61,667 nt of DNA from Perkinsus chesapeaki (lineage: Eukaryota; Perkinsozoa; Perkinsida; Perkinsidae), in contig JAAPAO010000151.1 of NCBI GenBank assembly GCA_013115145.1, positions 1 to 61,667 of the forward strand, read 5' to 3'. This document shows, in pieces, positions 46,732-56,625 of this stretch (position 1 is its first letter; every line of letters starts with the position of its first letter). A model generated the notes under the pieces. The model saw nothing but the letters and a program-made list of their open reading frames with translations. It was not told where the DNA came from and ran no database searches. Position numbers and translations under genes: made by a program.

Positions 46732-48718
46732 ACGGCCAAAACTGCCTTGAAGAACTTTGTGCTACTTGCGATGCTGTCAGATTGAAAACTTCGCTGTACG
46801 ACTTTGGAATCCTAAGCACCCCTCGTTGATTTTCAGTGGCATCTGAGACGAATTGTGGAGCAAGGAAATTTTGAGAAAGTTTCGCGAAACTCCAGGGGAT
46901 TTTCGCTGAAGGTGGTTTAGCGACGGCCACGGATCTAACCGTCGAAGGGCAGTTTTATCAATCCACGAGGAAGTCGTTACTGACCAGGATTGACACTCGC
47001 GCGCGCGTTGCTAATGATGTTAAGATCTCGCGGGTGGAGTCATGATTGATAAGTCGCTTCGCAGTGTCAATTTGACACTACCGGTGGACGATGGCAAGTA
47101 ACACAATTCGAAGGCTTTGTACCAAGTAGTCCAGACTCTGGACTCCAGAGTAGTCACCCACTGCCTGGTAGCCCTAGCTGGCGACCAGCTCAGCTACGAG
47201 GTACGATAGCTTGAAGCCTCGGAGATAGGTAATGAAGCGTAGTCGCCAACACCCGGGTGAAAGATTCCCGCGAATCTCCTCCTCTCGCGATTCACACCGT
47301 ACGCGTGCGCACGGTGCCAATTCGCACGCCTGCGACCGACCACAACGGCAGGGGAAAGCAAAGACTTGCTGTTGGATGTGACCAAATAGAATAGATTCAC
47401 AGACATGGATGTAGGCTACATCATGTAGCAGACACACCGCTATGAAGGGTTCGAAAAGGAGAAGTACAGGAAGCTTTAACCACGATGTGCTTTGTCTTAG
47501 CTGAAGGATATGAACGCATATACAAGGGTGCAACCATTTTTCCCGCAATTGTGTGATGAGCTTATTCTCGAAAAGTTAACTGGACCATTTAATTGAATCA
47601 GAAGGGAATTCACGCGACACCTAACGTAGAAAAAAAACTATTGTTGTCATTCGAGCATACATTTGCTTTATCCCGGCAAACCGAATGAGCAGTCGAACTT
47701 CGAGGTTGGAGGTGTGACGCGGGATATGTGAGTGTCAGCAAACATCAGCAGTGCTAATTCAACACCTCTCGACCGGAGAAAGACGAGAGCAGGTTATCAG
47801 CTTCGGTAACTTAACTCATCCAGATTCTGCTCGTAATACATAAACGTATTTCGCTTGCCAGTTGGGAGCTAGGCGGCGTCATACAGGTTTCAAAGTTCAC
47901 ACACTATCGGTGAAAATCACATCACCTTGCCAGCCGTTGTGCTTTTGTGGTTGCACACAGGCCCTTGGATGCGTAAGGGAATTCTGCTAGGAGAAGTAGG
48001 ATCTCTTTTGACTAGTTAAATTCCCTTGAGTGAACCGTACAGTGGAAATAACAGTATAGGTATTAAACTGCCGTTCGGAAGTTGTACATAGTATGGATAG
48101 TCTAACTAAGCCTTCTTCGGCGTTGAACTTTAAACTCACACACATATATGAATAGCTTCACAGTACGATATACAACATATCCCCATATTGCTCGAAGTTT
48201 CCGAGTCGGACATTTATACGTTCTGTGATTGAATATATAGATTCCTCAAAAACTCTATATCTAAATCTGTGCGGGCTTTTCTTGGTCAGACTAATAAGAA
48301 CGGATGATGACGGCCAAAATGCTCATACACATGATTGAACTCTATGTTAATAAGTATAGCAACTAATAGTAGATGCACCCAGAATCGGTTATTTATCTGC
48401 GGGAAGGGTAAGGTTCGAACGTTAGGCGTCCTCAAGTGCAAGGCTGGCAGCAAACCCCTAGCATTGGTGCTTCGCCGCCGCCCGCTCCATGGAAGATGCT
48501 AATTCACCGTGCGAGAGGCTAATTGTAAGAAGTAGCCTTTATTGACTCGCCTCTCGACTTGTGTTCGAAAAACAAGCAACAGTAATTGAGTTACCCCTCT
48601 TTTCGAGGCGAAACAATGTTACTAGAAAAACTCAGAGCAACATTGATGTGAATAACAGAGAAACATTAGAAAGTGTTTAAGTGTGATTCCGACTCAGTCT
48701 TGTAACAAAATCATTTCT
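46732..48718. other. Gene-poor stretch
   Basis: No supported gene. An open minus-strand frame at 47174-47548 has hydrophobic and Cys-containing parts but no recognisable domain. A hairpin CCAGACTCTGG/CTCCAGAGT lies near 47131-47152. The CTAAGCCTTCTTCGGCGTTG repeat is at about 48106. Confidence 0.4.
48470..48582 (+). repeat. Diverged third copy of the 37.4-kb structured repeat
   Basis: Keeps GTGC..CGCCG..CGCTCC, AAGAAG.AGCCTTT.TTGACTC and the terminal CTTGTGTTCGAAAAACAAG hairpin followed by CAACA. An additional stem CGAGAGG/CCTCTCG is possible here. Confidence 0.65.
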
Positions 48719-50640
48719 TTATTCAAGATGGGAGTAACCATTCTGTGAGGAACCGATCGCCGAAACACCCTTCGGCTTCCGGACGTGCGCCTCTGCGTCG
48801 GCGACGTAGACGTCGGCCTCGCCACGCGCGTCCTCCTAAAGACAAAAAAACAAGTCGCGATCGTAGTTGGCTTTATCTTACGGGAGCTGCTCGAAGCTCA
48901 TTGGCCTTCTCAGCCTCGCGAGTATCATTAGTAGGAATCAGAGGTTCAGTCGAGCGCCTAAGATTAACGAAATGACAAGACCAGGAAATGAACCAGGGTC
49001 GTTAGAACTAAAGACGAACGCTCTACCGCTACGCCATAGAAGACTTACTCTGCGTCAGGTAGGCCTGCATCAGGGTTTGATTGTTCTTGCTGGACAATCT
49101 CTGGCGTTTGCACTTTCGGCAAAACTGCTGTTCCCTGGACGACCGGTGTGGCGGTCGCAGTTGCTACCGCTGGTTGAGGAACTTCTATCTTTGCTACCAT
49201 TTCTGGTATGGTTTGTGACAGAGCGTCGACACAATCACGGTTCTGTGTAACCGTCGAGGAGAAGTACTGCGACAACTGAGGGAAAGAGCTTTTGAATACG
49301 AGCTGCTTGCACGAAGAAATGTGAACATCTTTCGAGTAGCCGTAGAAAATACACTCTAAGAGGAGATCTACAGATCGACGATCTAAAATAACGAAGTGAA
49401 AATCGTTATTATTAACGGAAAACCTAATTTATAATTTTCATGGGAAGCATGAGATATTCATGCACTCCAAACGTAGGTTCAATTCATGAATCTCCAGTGG
49501 GTCCCGATGAGGTTCAGCTTAAATCTTTTCGTGAATCCCCCTTAGTATAGTTGAATAGTGTAGAGCCTGGGCAGCCAGTGAGCCGGTCAGGCAAGGTAAT
49601 ACGTTTAACCGAATCAGTACGAGTTAAAAACCATTCTCACCGCTTCGACAATTTCCCCGACATCCTTCTGTCGTCGACCGAGTATGTCTTTGATGTCTCT
49701 GTCCACACTGCGATCTAGACGATCGCAGTTCTCCTGTGCTTCTCTGAACTTCACCAGATTCTGCAAAAAATTTAAAATTTCCGGAAAATTTCCAAAAAAT
49801 TTACTCTGTCCAATTTTTCCTTAGCAGAATCTGAGCTCGATCCGTTCTCAACTTTCTTCTGGTATTTCTTCTGCAAGTCATCCGTCTTGACCTCGTAGTG
49901 CTTCACCAATCCGTGCGCTCTATCTCGGTCAGTCAGATCCGTCTGGGCAATGTAAAGAGCGCTCGCGCAGATGATCGATTATATTAACGCTCACCCTTAG
50001 TGTCTTGATTCGGCCGTCCAGTCTGTCAATCTTGCCCTTGGCTCTCCCGAGACATGCTAGAGAGTTTTCACCGCTATGATTGAAATGCGACATTTGCTCC
50101 GAGAACACAGCGAATGCGGCGGAGGTGTCCTGAGTAGGACAGATTTTGCGTGTTATGAAAAATATCTTCTGATAGAAACCTTTCTTTTATTTCTCCTAAT
50201 CTAGAAGCACGTTGATGCTCTAGGTATGCACTCACCTCACTGCCGGCAGTGGACTCTGTGCTAGTGGAGCTCTTCGGGTCGGCTGCCTCCCGAGAGAATC
50301 TTGCAACATTGAGATATCTCGGGTTCATCTGCTGCTGATTGGCGGTGATGTGATCGACTTCCGAGGAAAGTTGCTAAAATAGAGGACGCAGAAATGGAAC
50401 CAGAGGCCTTTGGTATACAAAACCGATGCTTTAACCGCTAGGCTATTTCGGCAAATATTCTCACCAGCAACTTGGAGTTGTAGTCCAATAAATCCTTCCT
50501 CTCGCCGACCAGCGGATCCTCATCAAACTCCTTCACGCCGAACATCTGAGCATCTCGCCATAATTTCGCGGCGCGTGACCGTACTCTCTTACCTTCTCCT
50601 TCATACTCCTGAAGGTCTTGTTATCAAACCATGAAGTCAT
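48719..50640 (-). CDS. BAR-domain (amphiphysin/endophilin-like) protein, 359 aa, nine exons
   Basis: Exons 50640-50593, 50545-50465, 50373-50236, 50129-49995, 49942-49805, 49760-49641, 49275-49049, 48957-48882, 48835-48719 total 1,080 nt = 360 codons, phases all consistent. Residues 1-~240 are long charged helices (DRAHGLVKHYEVKTDDLQKK, EKLDRNLVKFREAQENCDRL, then LSQYFSSTVTQNRDCV), the pattern of a BAR dimer that senses or bends membrane. The Pro/Thr/Gln-rich tail (~250-359) replaces the usual SH3 domain, which is absent. Likely role: membrane curvature in endocytosis or organelle shaping. Introns are mostly 40-95 bp; two are tRNA-like. A 55-bp tandem array lies immediately upstream of the start. 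Confidence 0.8.
48958..49048 (-). other. 91-bp intron formed by a tRNA-like sequence
   Basis: GTAAGTCTTCTA is followed directly by the A-box/D-arm TGGCGTAGCGGTAGAGCG, an anticodon-arm-like stretch, the T-arm CCTGGTTCATTTCCTGG, a CATTT tail and TTAATCTTAG. Removing it joins GCAGA to GCGC in phase 2 and keeps the BAR protein open. The acceptor stem is not paired. Confidence 0.9.
49440..49505 (+). repeat. tRNA-like T-arm, antisense in a BAR-gene intron
   Basis: GTAGGTTCAATTCATGAATC on the plus strand inside the 365-bp intron 49276-49640; the A-box is weak. Confidence 0.5.
50374..50464 (-). other. 91-bp intron formed by a Thr(TGT)-like tRNA sequence
   Basis: GTGAGAATATTT, then GCCGAAATAGCCTAGCGGTT with a D-arm, an anticodon arm with 7-base loop TTTGTAT (anticodon TGT, four of five stem pairs), a 5-base variable loop, T-arm TCTGGTTCCATTTC, then TATTTTAG. 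Same length as the other tRNA-like intron in this gene. The acceptor stem does not pair. Confidence 0.9.
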
Positions 50641-51466
50641 AATGTTAGTAAATTATTAGCAATAACAAATCTGATGGAAAGTTTGATAGGAAATATGTTA
50701 CTAGTGATACGGAGGAGGAGATATAATAGAAAGGAGTTTGATAGGAAATATGTTACTAGTGATACGGAGGAGGAGATATAATAGAAAGGAGTTTGATAGG
50801 AAATATGTTACTAGTGATACGGAGGAGGAGATATAATAGAAAGGAGTTTGATAGGAAATATGTTACTAGTGATACGGAGGAAATTAAGTCAAATTTGGTC
50901 TCTCCCAGTAGTAAGCTTTTATAGCTCACTGTGACTCCTCGACAACATATCCTTACCGATCTACGATGACCTACTAGAATTCATACCGACACTTCCACTA
51001 ATTACAATACTTCCCACAATAACACAACAGACGTAATAAAAACGATTAAGTAGTATCAGCAAGTATGAAATCTAGTAATCTTAAACACTCTTGCATTTCC
51101 TCATCGGTCGCCTTCTCCCCATGTCTTTATATCACTCCGAATGAGCGCCTCACAATCACCACTGGTTGCTTGGAAACTGATGAAGGTTCAAAAATAAATC
51201 AAAGACTAACTTTTTCGAGAAAAAACTAATGGACAAATTTGAGCAAATATATTTAATAATCGACGAAATTATCATTTTCATATTTTAGGACGTAATCGAA
51301 ATTATGTGACCAATACAATTGGTCGGAAATATAAGTTTTTGGCACTAAAGCGGAAAATCTGAGAAATACTCGACTCGACTAAACACACATTTTAAAATTC
51401 CCTATGCTGCAATAGAATCAATTTCAAACCGTAAATTCCATTTTTCCCAAAATCCATCCTCCCTTA
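50641..51466. other. Upstream region of the BAR gene, no gene seen
   Basis: Contains the 55-bp array (50681-50881). The remaining ~580 bp is AT-rich with nothing recognised. Confidence 0.5.
50681..50881. repeat. 55-bp tandem repeat, ~3.65 copies
   Basis: Units start at 50681, 50736, 50791 and 50846 with GTTTGATAGGAAATATGTTA and contain GATACGGAGGAGGAG. Copies are identical by eye, suggesting recent expansion. The array lies 40 bp upstream of the BAR start codon (minus strand). Confidence 0.97.
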
Positions 51467-51790
51467 TTACACATCAAATTCGATCTCCTCTTCCTCTCCT
51501 CCACTCTCCTTGTTCAATCTACCACTCATCAGTCTGACGGCCCATTGGGAGCGCTTATTATCGGGACGATCACCGTCAATTCGACCAACTACAAAGATGA
51601 CATTACTGAGCCAGCAAGAGCAGAAAATAACAATTATCAGTTCAAAATAAGGAACATACGGCACTGCTGCATATTTGTAAAATTCATCGACGGCCCTCCA
51701 CCGAGCCGTAAAATTCTTCGAGGACTCGGCACAGGAAATTAGTTCTTCGAAGCAAAAATGATCCCCTCTCGATAGCAGCTTCGGATACCA
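51467..51790 (-). CDS. Possible C-terminal exon with one membrane segment
   Basis: A minus-strand frame contains one strong hydrophobic helix (YFELIIVIFCSCWLSNVIFV) followed by a basic stretch and an acidic end (ESGGEEEEIEFDV, stop at 51467). The composition looks like a real C-terminal tail. It is uncertain whether it belongs to the gene at 52388-53702 or to a separate one, and the exon start is not fixed. Confidence 0.35.
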   Translation of the reverse strand, partial: WYPKLLSRGDHFCFEELISCAESSKNFTARWRAVDEFYKYAAVPYVPYFELIIVIFCSCWLSNVIFVVGRIDGDRPDNKRSQWAVRLMSGRLNKESGGEEEEIEFDV

Positions 51791-52387
51791 TGACAGACTT
51801 ATCAGCTACTTGCCGTGAGAGACAGACGATACTTCGGGAAATCAAAGATTTCCCACCCCCTGCTGTGAAGGCGAGGAGAGGACACAGACATTCAAGCTCT
51901 GGTAGGCGGCAGAGACGATTATTATTTTTAAGCAATGCTCTTAAACCTATCAAAACCCGGGCAGATGCATCTGTGAATTAAAAGGAGTCCACTTCGATTG
52001 CCAGGCTAAGTTATTGATAATTTTTACTTCTATTACGTTCTTGGATGACTGGTGTCGTTCAATGAACCAATTTTGAACCAAGTCAGATTCGATTCCAGAA
52101 CTGCTTCTTAAGCGTGAAATGCGACACTGGAATCGATTCTGAATCTCCGTATTGATTTAACGAAACGTAAACTTAATTAACGTAATTTTTACATTATTTA
52201 TTTAACGTAAATTTAAATTTTTTTAGGGAGGCTGATGTTGAGAAAGTCAGGGGGCCATCTGGCCCCACAGACATAACTTCCTCAAGAATTGAAGCACCCA
52301 CATGAAATAATTGCTAAAATGTGTTCTTAGGGTTAAGGTTAACATTGTATGCATTCCACCTGAGCCTTCATTACGACATTCTCGCAA

Positions 52388-53702
52388 TCAGCAGCGTATC
52401 CTGTCGAGTTCAAGTCCTTCCCCGATTACATAACCGAAGCCGGTTCCCTTATTACCAGCCAAGTAAGCATACAACGCAACTCGTACTTTCGACCCTTCCG
52501 CAACAATAACGTACCTTGGAAAGGTCCCAGGTTCGATCCCGGCATGCCGCATTATTACTTTGGCTGCAATAATGCCGGCGGCAATCCCAACTGTTTGGTG
52601 AATTCGATACCGAGAGTGGTGTTGACCAACTGAGGCAGCCTCGATACTACTTCATCGCTGACCTCCGGTGGATTGCACAATCTGAAGGAGACCAAGGTGA
52701 CCTAGAAAATATCTTTTGAAGAACAGGCGAGCTAATGTGTGATATATTTCGATCTTCCTTACTTGAGCAAAGTCTCTGCAATTCTCCGCCAATCCTCCTC
52801 GGTGACATCCGATGGTATGCAAGGAGGATACTTTAGGCATCTGAGTTGATAACCAACAGCAGTGAAGCAGAGAAATCATATCGGACCGGGGTGAATCTTT
52901 CCGAAGTGCAATAGGATTGAACATGCTGCGTGGAGGACTGTGGGGTAGAAGGTATCTTTCCCGAGGCATGAAGAAGGATAGTTTCGAATGAAGGAGAGGT
53001 AGCGATATAATAAAACAGTGTCTCGGCGTCCCAAGTTGGACCACGATGAATACTAAATCTCATAGGGGCTGTGGTGGGAATGATAATCGAATTACCCGTA
53101 AGAATGTTGTTAAGTTATTGAGTTGCATCAGTGCGTCAAATCAATACAATTAAATTAATGAGAGCTATACACTTTAAACTGGAACTTAGATGTATTAAGA
53201 ATTACAATTGACAAGAATAGCGGCGAGACTCTCCAGCAGACCGGTACTAAAGTGTTAGGGATTTCGGGTTATAATACTACAGAGACTAATAGGCTACTAA
53301 CATTCGTTATATAGCGGGAAATGGTAATAAGGAAGGGAAGATCAAACTGGTCACTTCTGATAGAAAAATGGGAATCCAAATTTTAATTGGATTTTCTTAC
53401 CCTTTCGCTGCAACAAGGACATTCCCGCTTTTAGCGGCTCTAAAGAAATCACGATGAGCCTCATCGAGATTGATATCCGGTAAAGATACGGTGAAGCGAC
53501 CTAATTAAGTATCTTAGGTTGAAGCGTGCATGATACTATAACAAGTTCAATAGTTACCTTTCGGGGATTCCATTCCAGGTGGACATTTCTTTTCGTTGTA
53601 GTTTCGCCAAGTCCACCAAGCAGCCGTCAAAGTCACCGCCGCAACCGCGATGAGTATCTTAGGTTGAAGCAGGTCTTTCGTATATAAAAAAGATTCCTCC
53701 AT
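52388..53702 (-). CDS. Unrecognised protein with N-terminal membrane anchor, multi-exon
   Basis: Exons that join in phase: 53702-53558, 53500-53401, and later 52701-52559 and 52514-52388. A further exon starts at 53356, and 53068-~52750 also looks coding, but its internal joins are unresolved. The N-terminus is a single-pass anchor (ILIAVAAVTLTAAWWTWRNY near residues 16-35) followed by KKCPPGMESP, so the bulk probably lies on one side of a membrane. Recognisable stretches are INLDEAHRDFFRAAKSGNV, SSLHTIGCHRGGLAENC, VTLVSFRLCNPPEVSDEVV and ALYAYLAGNKGTGFGYVIGE. I recognise no family. It is divergent to the eIF4E gene, 335 bp between start codons. Confidence 0.5.
52515..52558 (-). other. 44-bp intron made of half a tRNA in antisense
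   Basis: Plus-strand reading: CTTGGAAAGGTCCCAGGTTC, then GATCCCGGCATGCCGCATTATTAC (variable loop, T-arm, trailer). Reversed it gives GTAATAATGC and TTTCCAAG. Joining AA to GTACGTT keeps the frame (K-Y-V-I-V). Same design as the 49-bp intron at 19504-19552. Confidence 0.88.
53501..53557 (-). other. 57-bp intron containing an E28 element
   Basis: E28 at 53509-53536; donor GTAACT, acceptor TTAATTAG. Phase 1 on both sides. Confidence 0.85.
53654..53673. repeat. E28 half-element inside coding sequence
   Basis: GTATCTTAGGTTGAAGCAGG on the plus strand. On the minus strand it encodes part of LLQPKI near the start of the 53702 gene, so here the element is exonic unless an upstream intron ends at CTAAG. 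Confidence 0.6.
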
Positions 53703-53724
53703 TATTAATAAAAATCTTTTAGCG

Positions 53725-53765
53725 GCCTCAAATGATCCCAGGTTCGATCCTCGGTGAGAGCATTT
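53725..53765 (+). repeat. tRNA-like T-arm in the divergent intergenic region
   Basis: CCCAGGTTCGATCCTCGGTG then GAGAGCATTTTT. Antisense to the 53702 gene, 5' of its start. Reversed it offers GTGAAAAATAC and ATTTGAG as splice sites, so a 5'-UTR intron is possible. Confidence 0.55.
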
Positions 53766-53956
53766 TTAATGTATTTTTCACATTTTTGGTCGCAAATGAA
53801 GGAGCCAGCAATCCCCTTTCTACGGTCGTGAGTGCTACCCTAAACGCATACGACCTCCGATCTAGTCTGAATCACGCGCTGCGTTACCGACATTATAATA
53901 AAATTATATCTCCTCACTTATGAAAATATCTTCGGTGGAAGAATGTTTGGCACCTA

Positions 53957-54013
53957 AAATATCTCAGCTTGAAGCATGCATCCCGCAAAAGCATCCTAAC
54001 TTGAAGCATGCAT
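53957..54013. repeat. Two E28-like elements before the eIF4E start
   Basis: ATATCTCAGCTTGAAGCATG and CCTAACTTGAAGCATGCAT in tandem, followed by TCTCCTCAG. They probably belong to a 5'-UTR intron of eIF4E. Confidence 0.7.
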
Positions 54014-54037
54014 TCTCCTCAGTTAGTAATCATCTCT

Positions 54038-56625
54038 ATGGAATCAGCAACAACAACTCCTACCATTTCCACTCCGAGTCCAGCCAACTTCGACCTCACC
54101 TCCACCGACGACAGTTCCGACTCTACGACTCTGGTTGCTCATCATCAGTTGCACCCACTCAATAAGACTTGGAGCTTTTGGTTAATGTATCAAGCTCAAA
54201 CTAAGGTGATCACTTTACCGCTAATTTCTCCATCTGAGCTTTCTTACCTTCAAGACATTTTTATTTTATTTATCATAATTTTGATGCGGGATATCGTCCA
54301 CGTAGACTTTATATTTTTTACTTCAAGTGGACTTAAACATCGTTATTATTTTATTATTGCAAATTGTATTGTTATGATTTTTATGTTTGTGGGAATCTGT
54401 ACCAAAATCGACCGACAGTAGCGACTTTCTAACGGTATAATGTTACTATGCATATAATTTCACCTGTCACTTCTTTGCATTTCACATTGTGCAGTTTTAT
54501 ATGTTATCGGCTCTCTTTCACCCAGTTAGGATCATCTAACCGAGACTAGACCCATCCCTTCTACTGGTTGACTTCGACCATTTTTACCTATACTTTATAC
54601 GGTCGACTTTCCTCTACCCGCCTTCTCTCGCGCCAATGATCTGTCCTTAGTTCTACACTAGTCATTTTTGGAGATTCTCGCCGAATCCAATTTCATAAAG
54701 CTTCTCTCATTTTCGATCGGAGTGACACCATCACTGTGACGTGACTTGCCGGAAAATTTTCGCTCTTCCCTGCTTCCCAAATCTTTTTCTTTTCTCCTTT
54801 TTTGGTGGAGTTCCTAATTCCTCGGTCAGTCGTCCAGTCTGACCTCTCATCCATCTTCAAGTGGCTCACGGTTGTTAATCTTCAAAGTTGTAACATTCTC
54901 ATACGAATAATTTGCTTTCCTACCGTTACTTTATTTACCGTACGTTATACGACACTTCTTCCTCGAACAGCTTGTATAGTCACAAAGCGGCAGTTACGGT
55001 TTTTGTTTTCATTAAGGAATTTCCAGTAAATTTTTTTGTATATTTACCAGCTCCTGATTCTTGCTCCTCTGCCGGAATTTCGCTTTACTGTATTCCCTTG
55101 ATCAAATTTTCATACCAACTTTTCCTCAACTTCTCCCCTCAGGATAAAAAGGATAATTGGAAAAATACACAGAAGAAGATTTTGGACTTTTCCACCGTCG
55201 AAGATTTTTGGCGAATAGTCAACAACGTTTCGGCGCCGAGTCGACTGAGTTATGCTGACTACAGTGTTTTCCGGGATGGAGTATCGCCGATGTGGGAAGA
55301 TCCAGAATGCGCCAAGGGTGGCCGATGGATTGTGGCAGTTGATCGATTTATGAGACGGGATGCCCGTTCGGAGGGCCAGGAGGAGGTGAGCAACTTTTAG
55401 GGGAGATTCGGTTATAATGTGATATCACTGGATTCGTTCCAGGAAAATGCATCGCCATTTTCGGACAATTCTGTTTTATTTTGGGATGGTTCAAATTGCT
55501 GTGGAGAATTTTATGCTTTCGAGTTTAACTCTCAGTTTGGATCGTCTTTCCAGATTTTGTTAATGTCCCTTTCCAGTGCGTACTAGTGTGCGGTTTTGGG
55601 TTGAGCGATATACATGCTGTTTGAAAATATTTTTTATAAGTATATAAATATTATATAAAAATTTGTTGTTAGTTAATATTTTATTTGGGTATTCCGGTTA
55701 GGAAAATCGATGTCAGTTTGGGTCTCTTAGCATTCGTGAATGATGAGGTGCGGTTTACTTTGTGGGGGTATCGAGTCGGAGGTACTGGAGAGAAATAATT
55801 GTTTTAGTTGTCGAGATTAAGATTGGCAGCGTATCTTCTATTTGCGTGAAATGCATGCTTCGAGCAGATTATCGGGGGGAAAGAAACTACTATCTGGATG
55901 AAATGACACAGGAAGATTGTTAGCGAATCTTATATCGATATGGAATGCACGTTTTAAGCTCATTCTTATTGATGAAATGTACGCTTCAAGAAGATATCTT
56001 TTCCCTGTATGGAGTGCATGCTTGAACCTCTTCTCTCAGGCCTTAGACGAGAGCTGGCTTAATGTCGTTTTGTCTCTTATTGGAGGCGCTGCTTATCATG
56101 ATGAAATTCGCGGAGAAGATTTGCCTGTTTGCGGTGGAGTATGTTCCGTCCGAAAATATAATTGCAAAATCGCCCTTTGGGTTGGGACGTCCGAGGAAGG
56201 GTTACTCTTAAAAGCAGGAAAGCAGTTTCGGAAATCCTTGAAGTAAGGGGGTAATCGATCGATTGATCGATTTGGTATAGCGTCTTATTTTGTAATGCTT
56301 GCGAATATTGAACCCGCGAGGGGCCGCATTCGTTGGTCATTCTTACCATGTATATGGAAGAATATACTAGCAAGAAAAGCTATGAGTTATATCAGGGTAT
56401 CTTAGCTTGACGTGCGCAAGATGCAAAATAGCTCATCGTTACTCCTTCAGGCCTCTCATCGATTATATGACCAATTTGGATAACAACACCTCTTCCGAAG
56501 AAGAAAACTCCCGTCGTCCTGCAAGGCCGTCAGTTCGATCGAAATCAATTCAGTTTGAGTTCTTCTCCAATAACATAAAATCGGCTGCTCCTTTGGAGCT
56601 GCCATTCGTCGAGGAGGAAGAATAA
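54038..56625 (+). CDS. Translation initiation factor 4E-family cap-binding protein, 262 aa
   Basis: Exons 54038-54205, 55143-55385, 56040-56242, 56451-56625 total 789 nt = 263 codons, phases all consistent. Ser/Thr/Pro-rich N-terminus, then HPLNKTWSFWLMY, STVEDFWRIVNNV, DGVSPMWEDP (cap-stacking Trp and the Glu that contacts m7G), GGRWIVAV and ESWLNVVLSLIGG, in family order. KIALWV is the later Trp-containing strand. A ~40-residue acidic, Ser-rich tail after the core ends in VEEEE and is not usual. The start is the first ATG in frame before HPLNKTW. Role: binds mRNA caps and recruits eIF4G; with an unusual tail it may be a variant isoform. The last intron (56243-56450) carries three repeat types. 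Confidence 0.88.
56253..56272. repeat. P20 palindrome variant after a 5' splice site
   Basis: AATCGATCGATTGATCGATT, ten bases after the start of the last eIF4E intron (GTAAGG at 56243). Confidence 0.9.
56292..56330 (-). repeat. tRNA-like T-arm, antisense in the eIF4E intron
   Basis: GCGGGTTCAATATTCGCAAG then CATTAC on the minus strand. Confidence 0.5.
56397..56424. repeat. E28 element near the acceptor of the last eIF4E intron
   Basis: GTATCTTAGCTTGACGTGCG then CAAGATGC, 27 bases before the TCCTTCAG acceptor end. Confidence 0.85.

Noticed and set aside
47174-47548. A 124-residue minus-strand protein
   Set aside because: No domain, paralog or splice context; hydrophobic and Cys content alone is not enough.
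48958-50464. Calling the tRNA-like sequences as functional tRNA genes
   Set aside because: D- and T-arms and box spacing are tRNA-like, but 7-bp acceptor stems do not pair in any copy examined and several have only the 3' half.
50681-50881. CRISPR-like array
   Set aside because: The 55-bp units are directly contiguous with no unique spacers, in a eukaryotic gene context.
54912-55142. Extra N-terminal coding sequence in frame with the second eIF4E exon
   Set aside because: The open frame upstream of 55143 is low complexity and pyrimidine-rich; the acceptor CCCCTCAG at 55142 joins in phase to the exon ending 54205, which carries the expected HPLNKTW motif.
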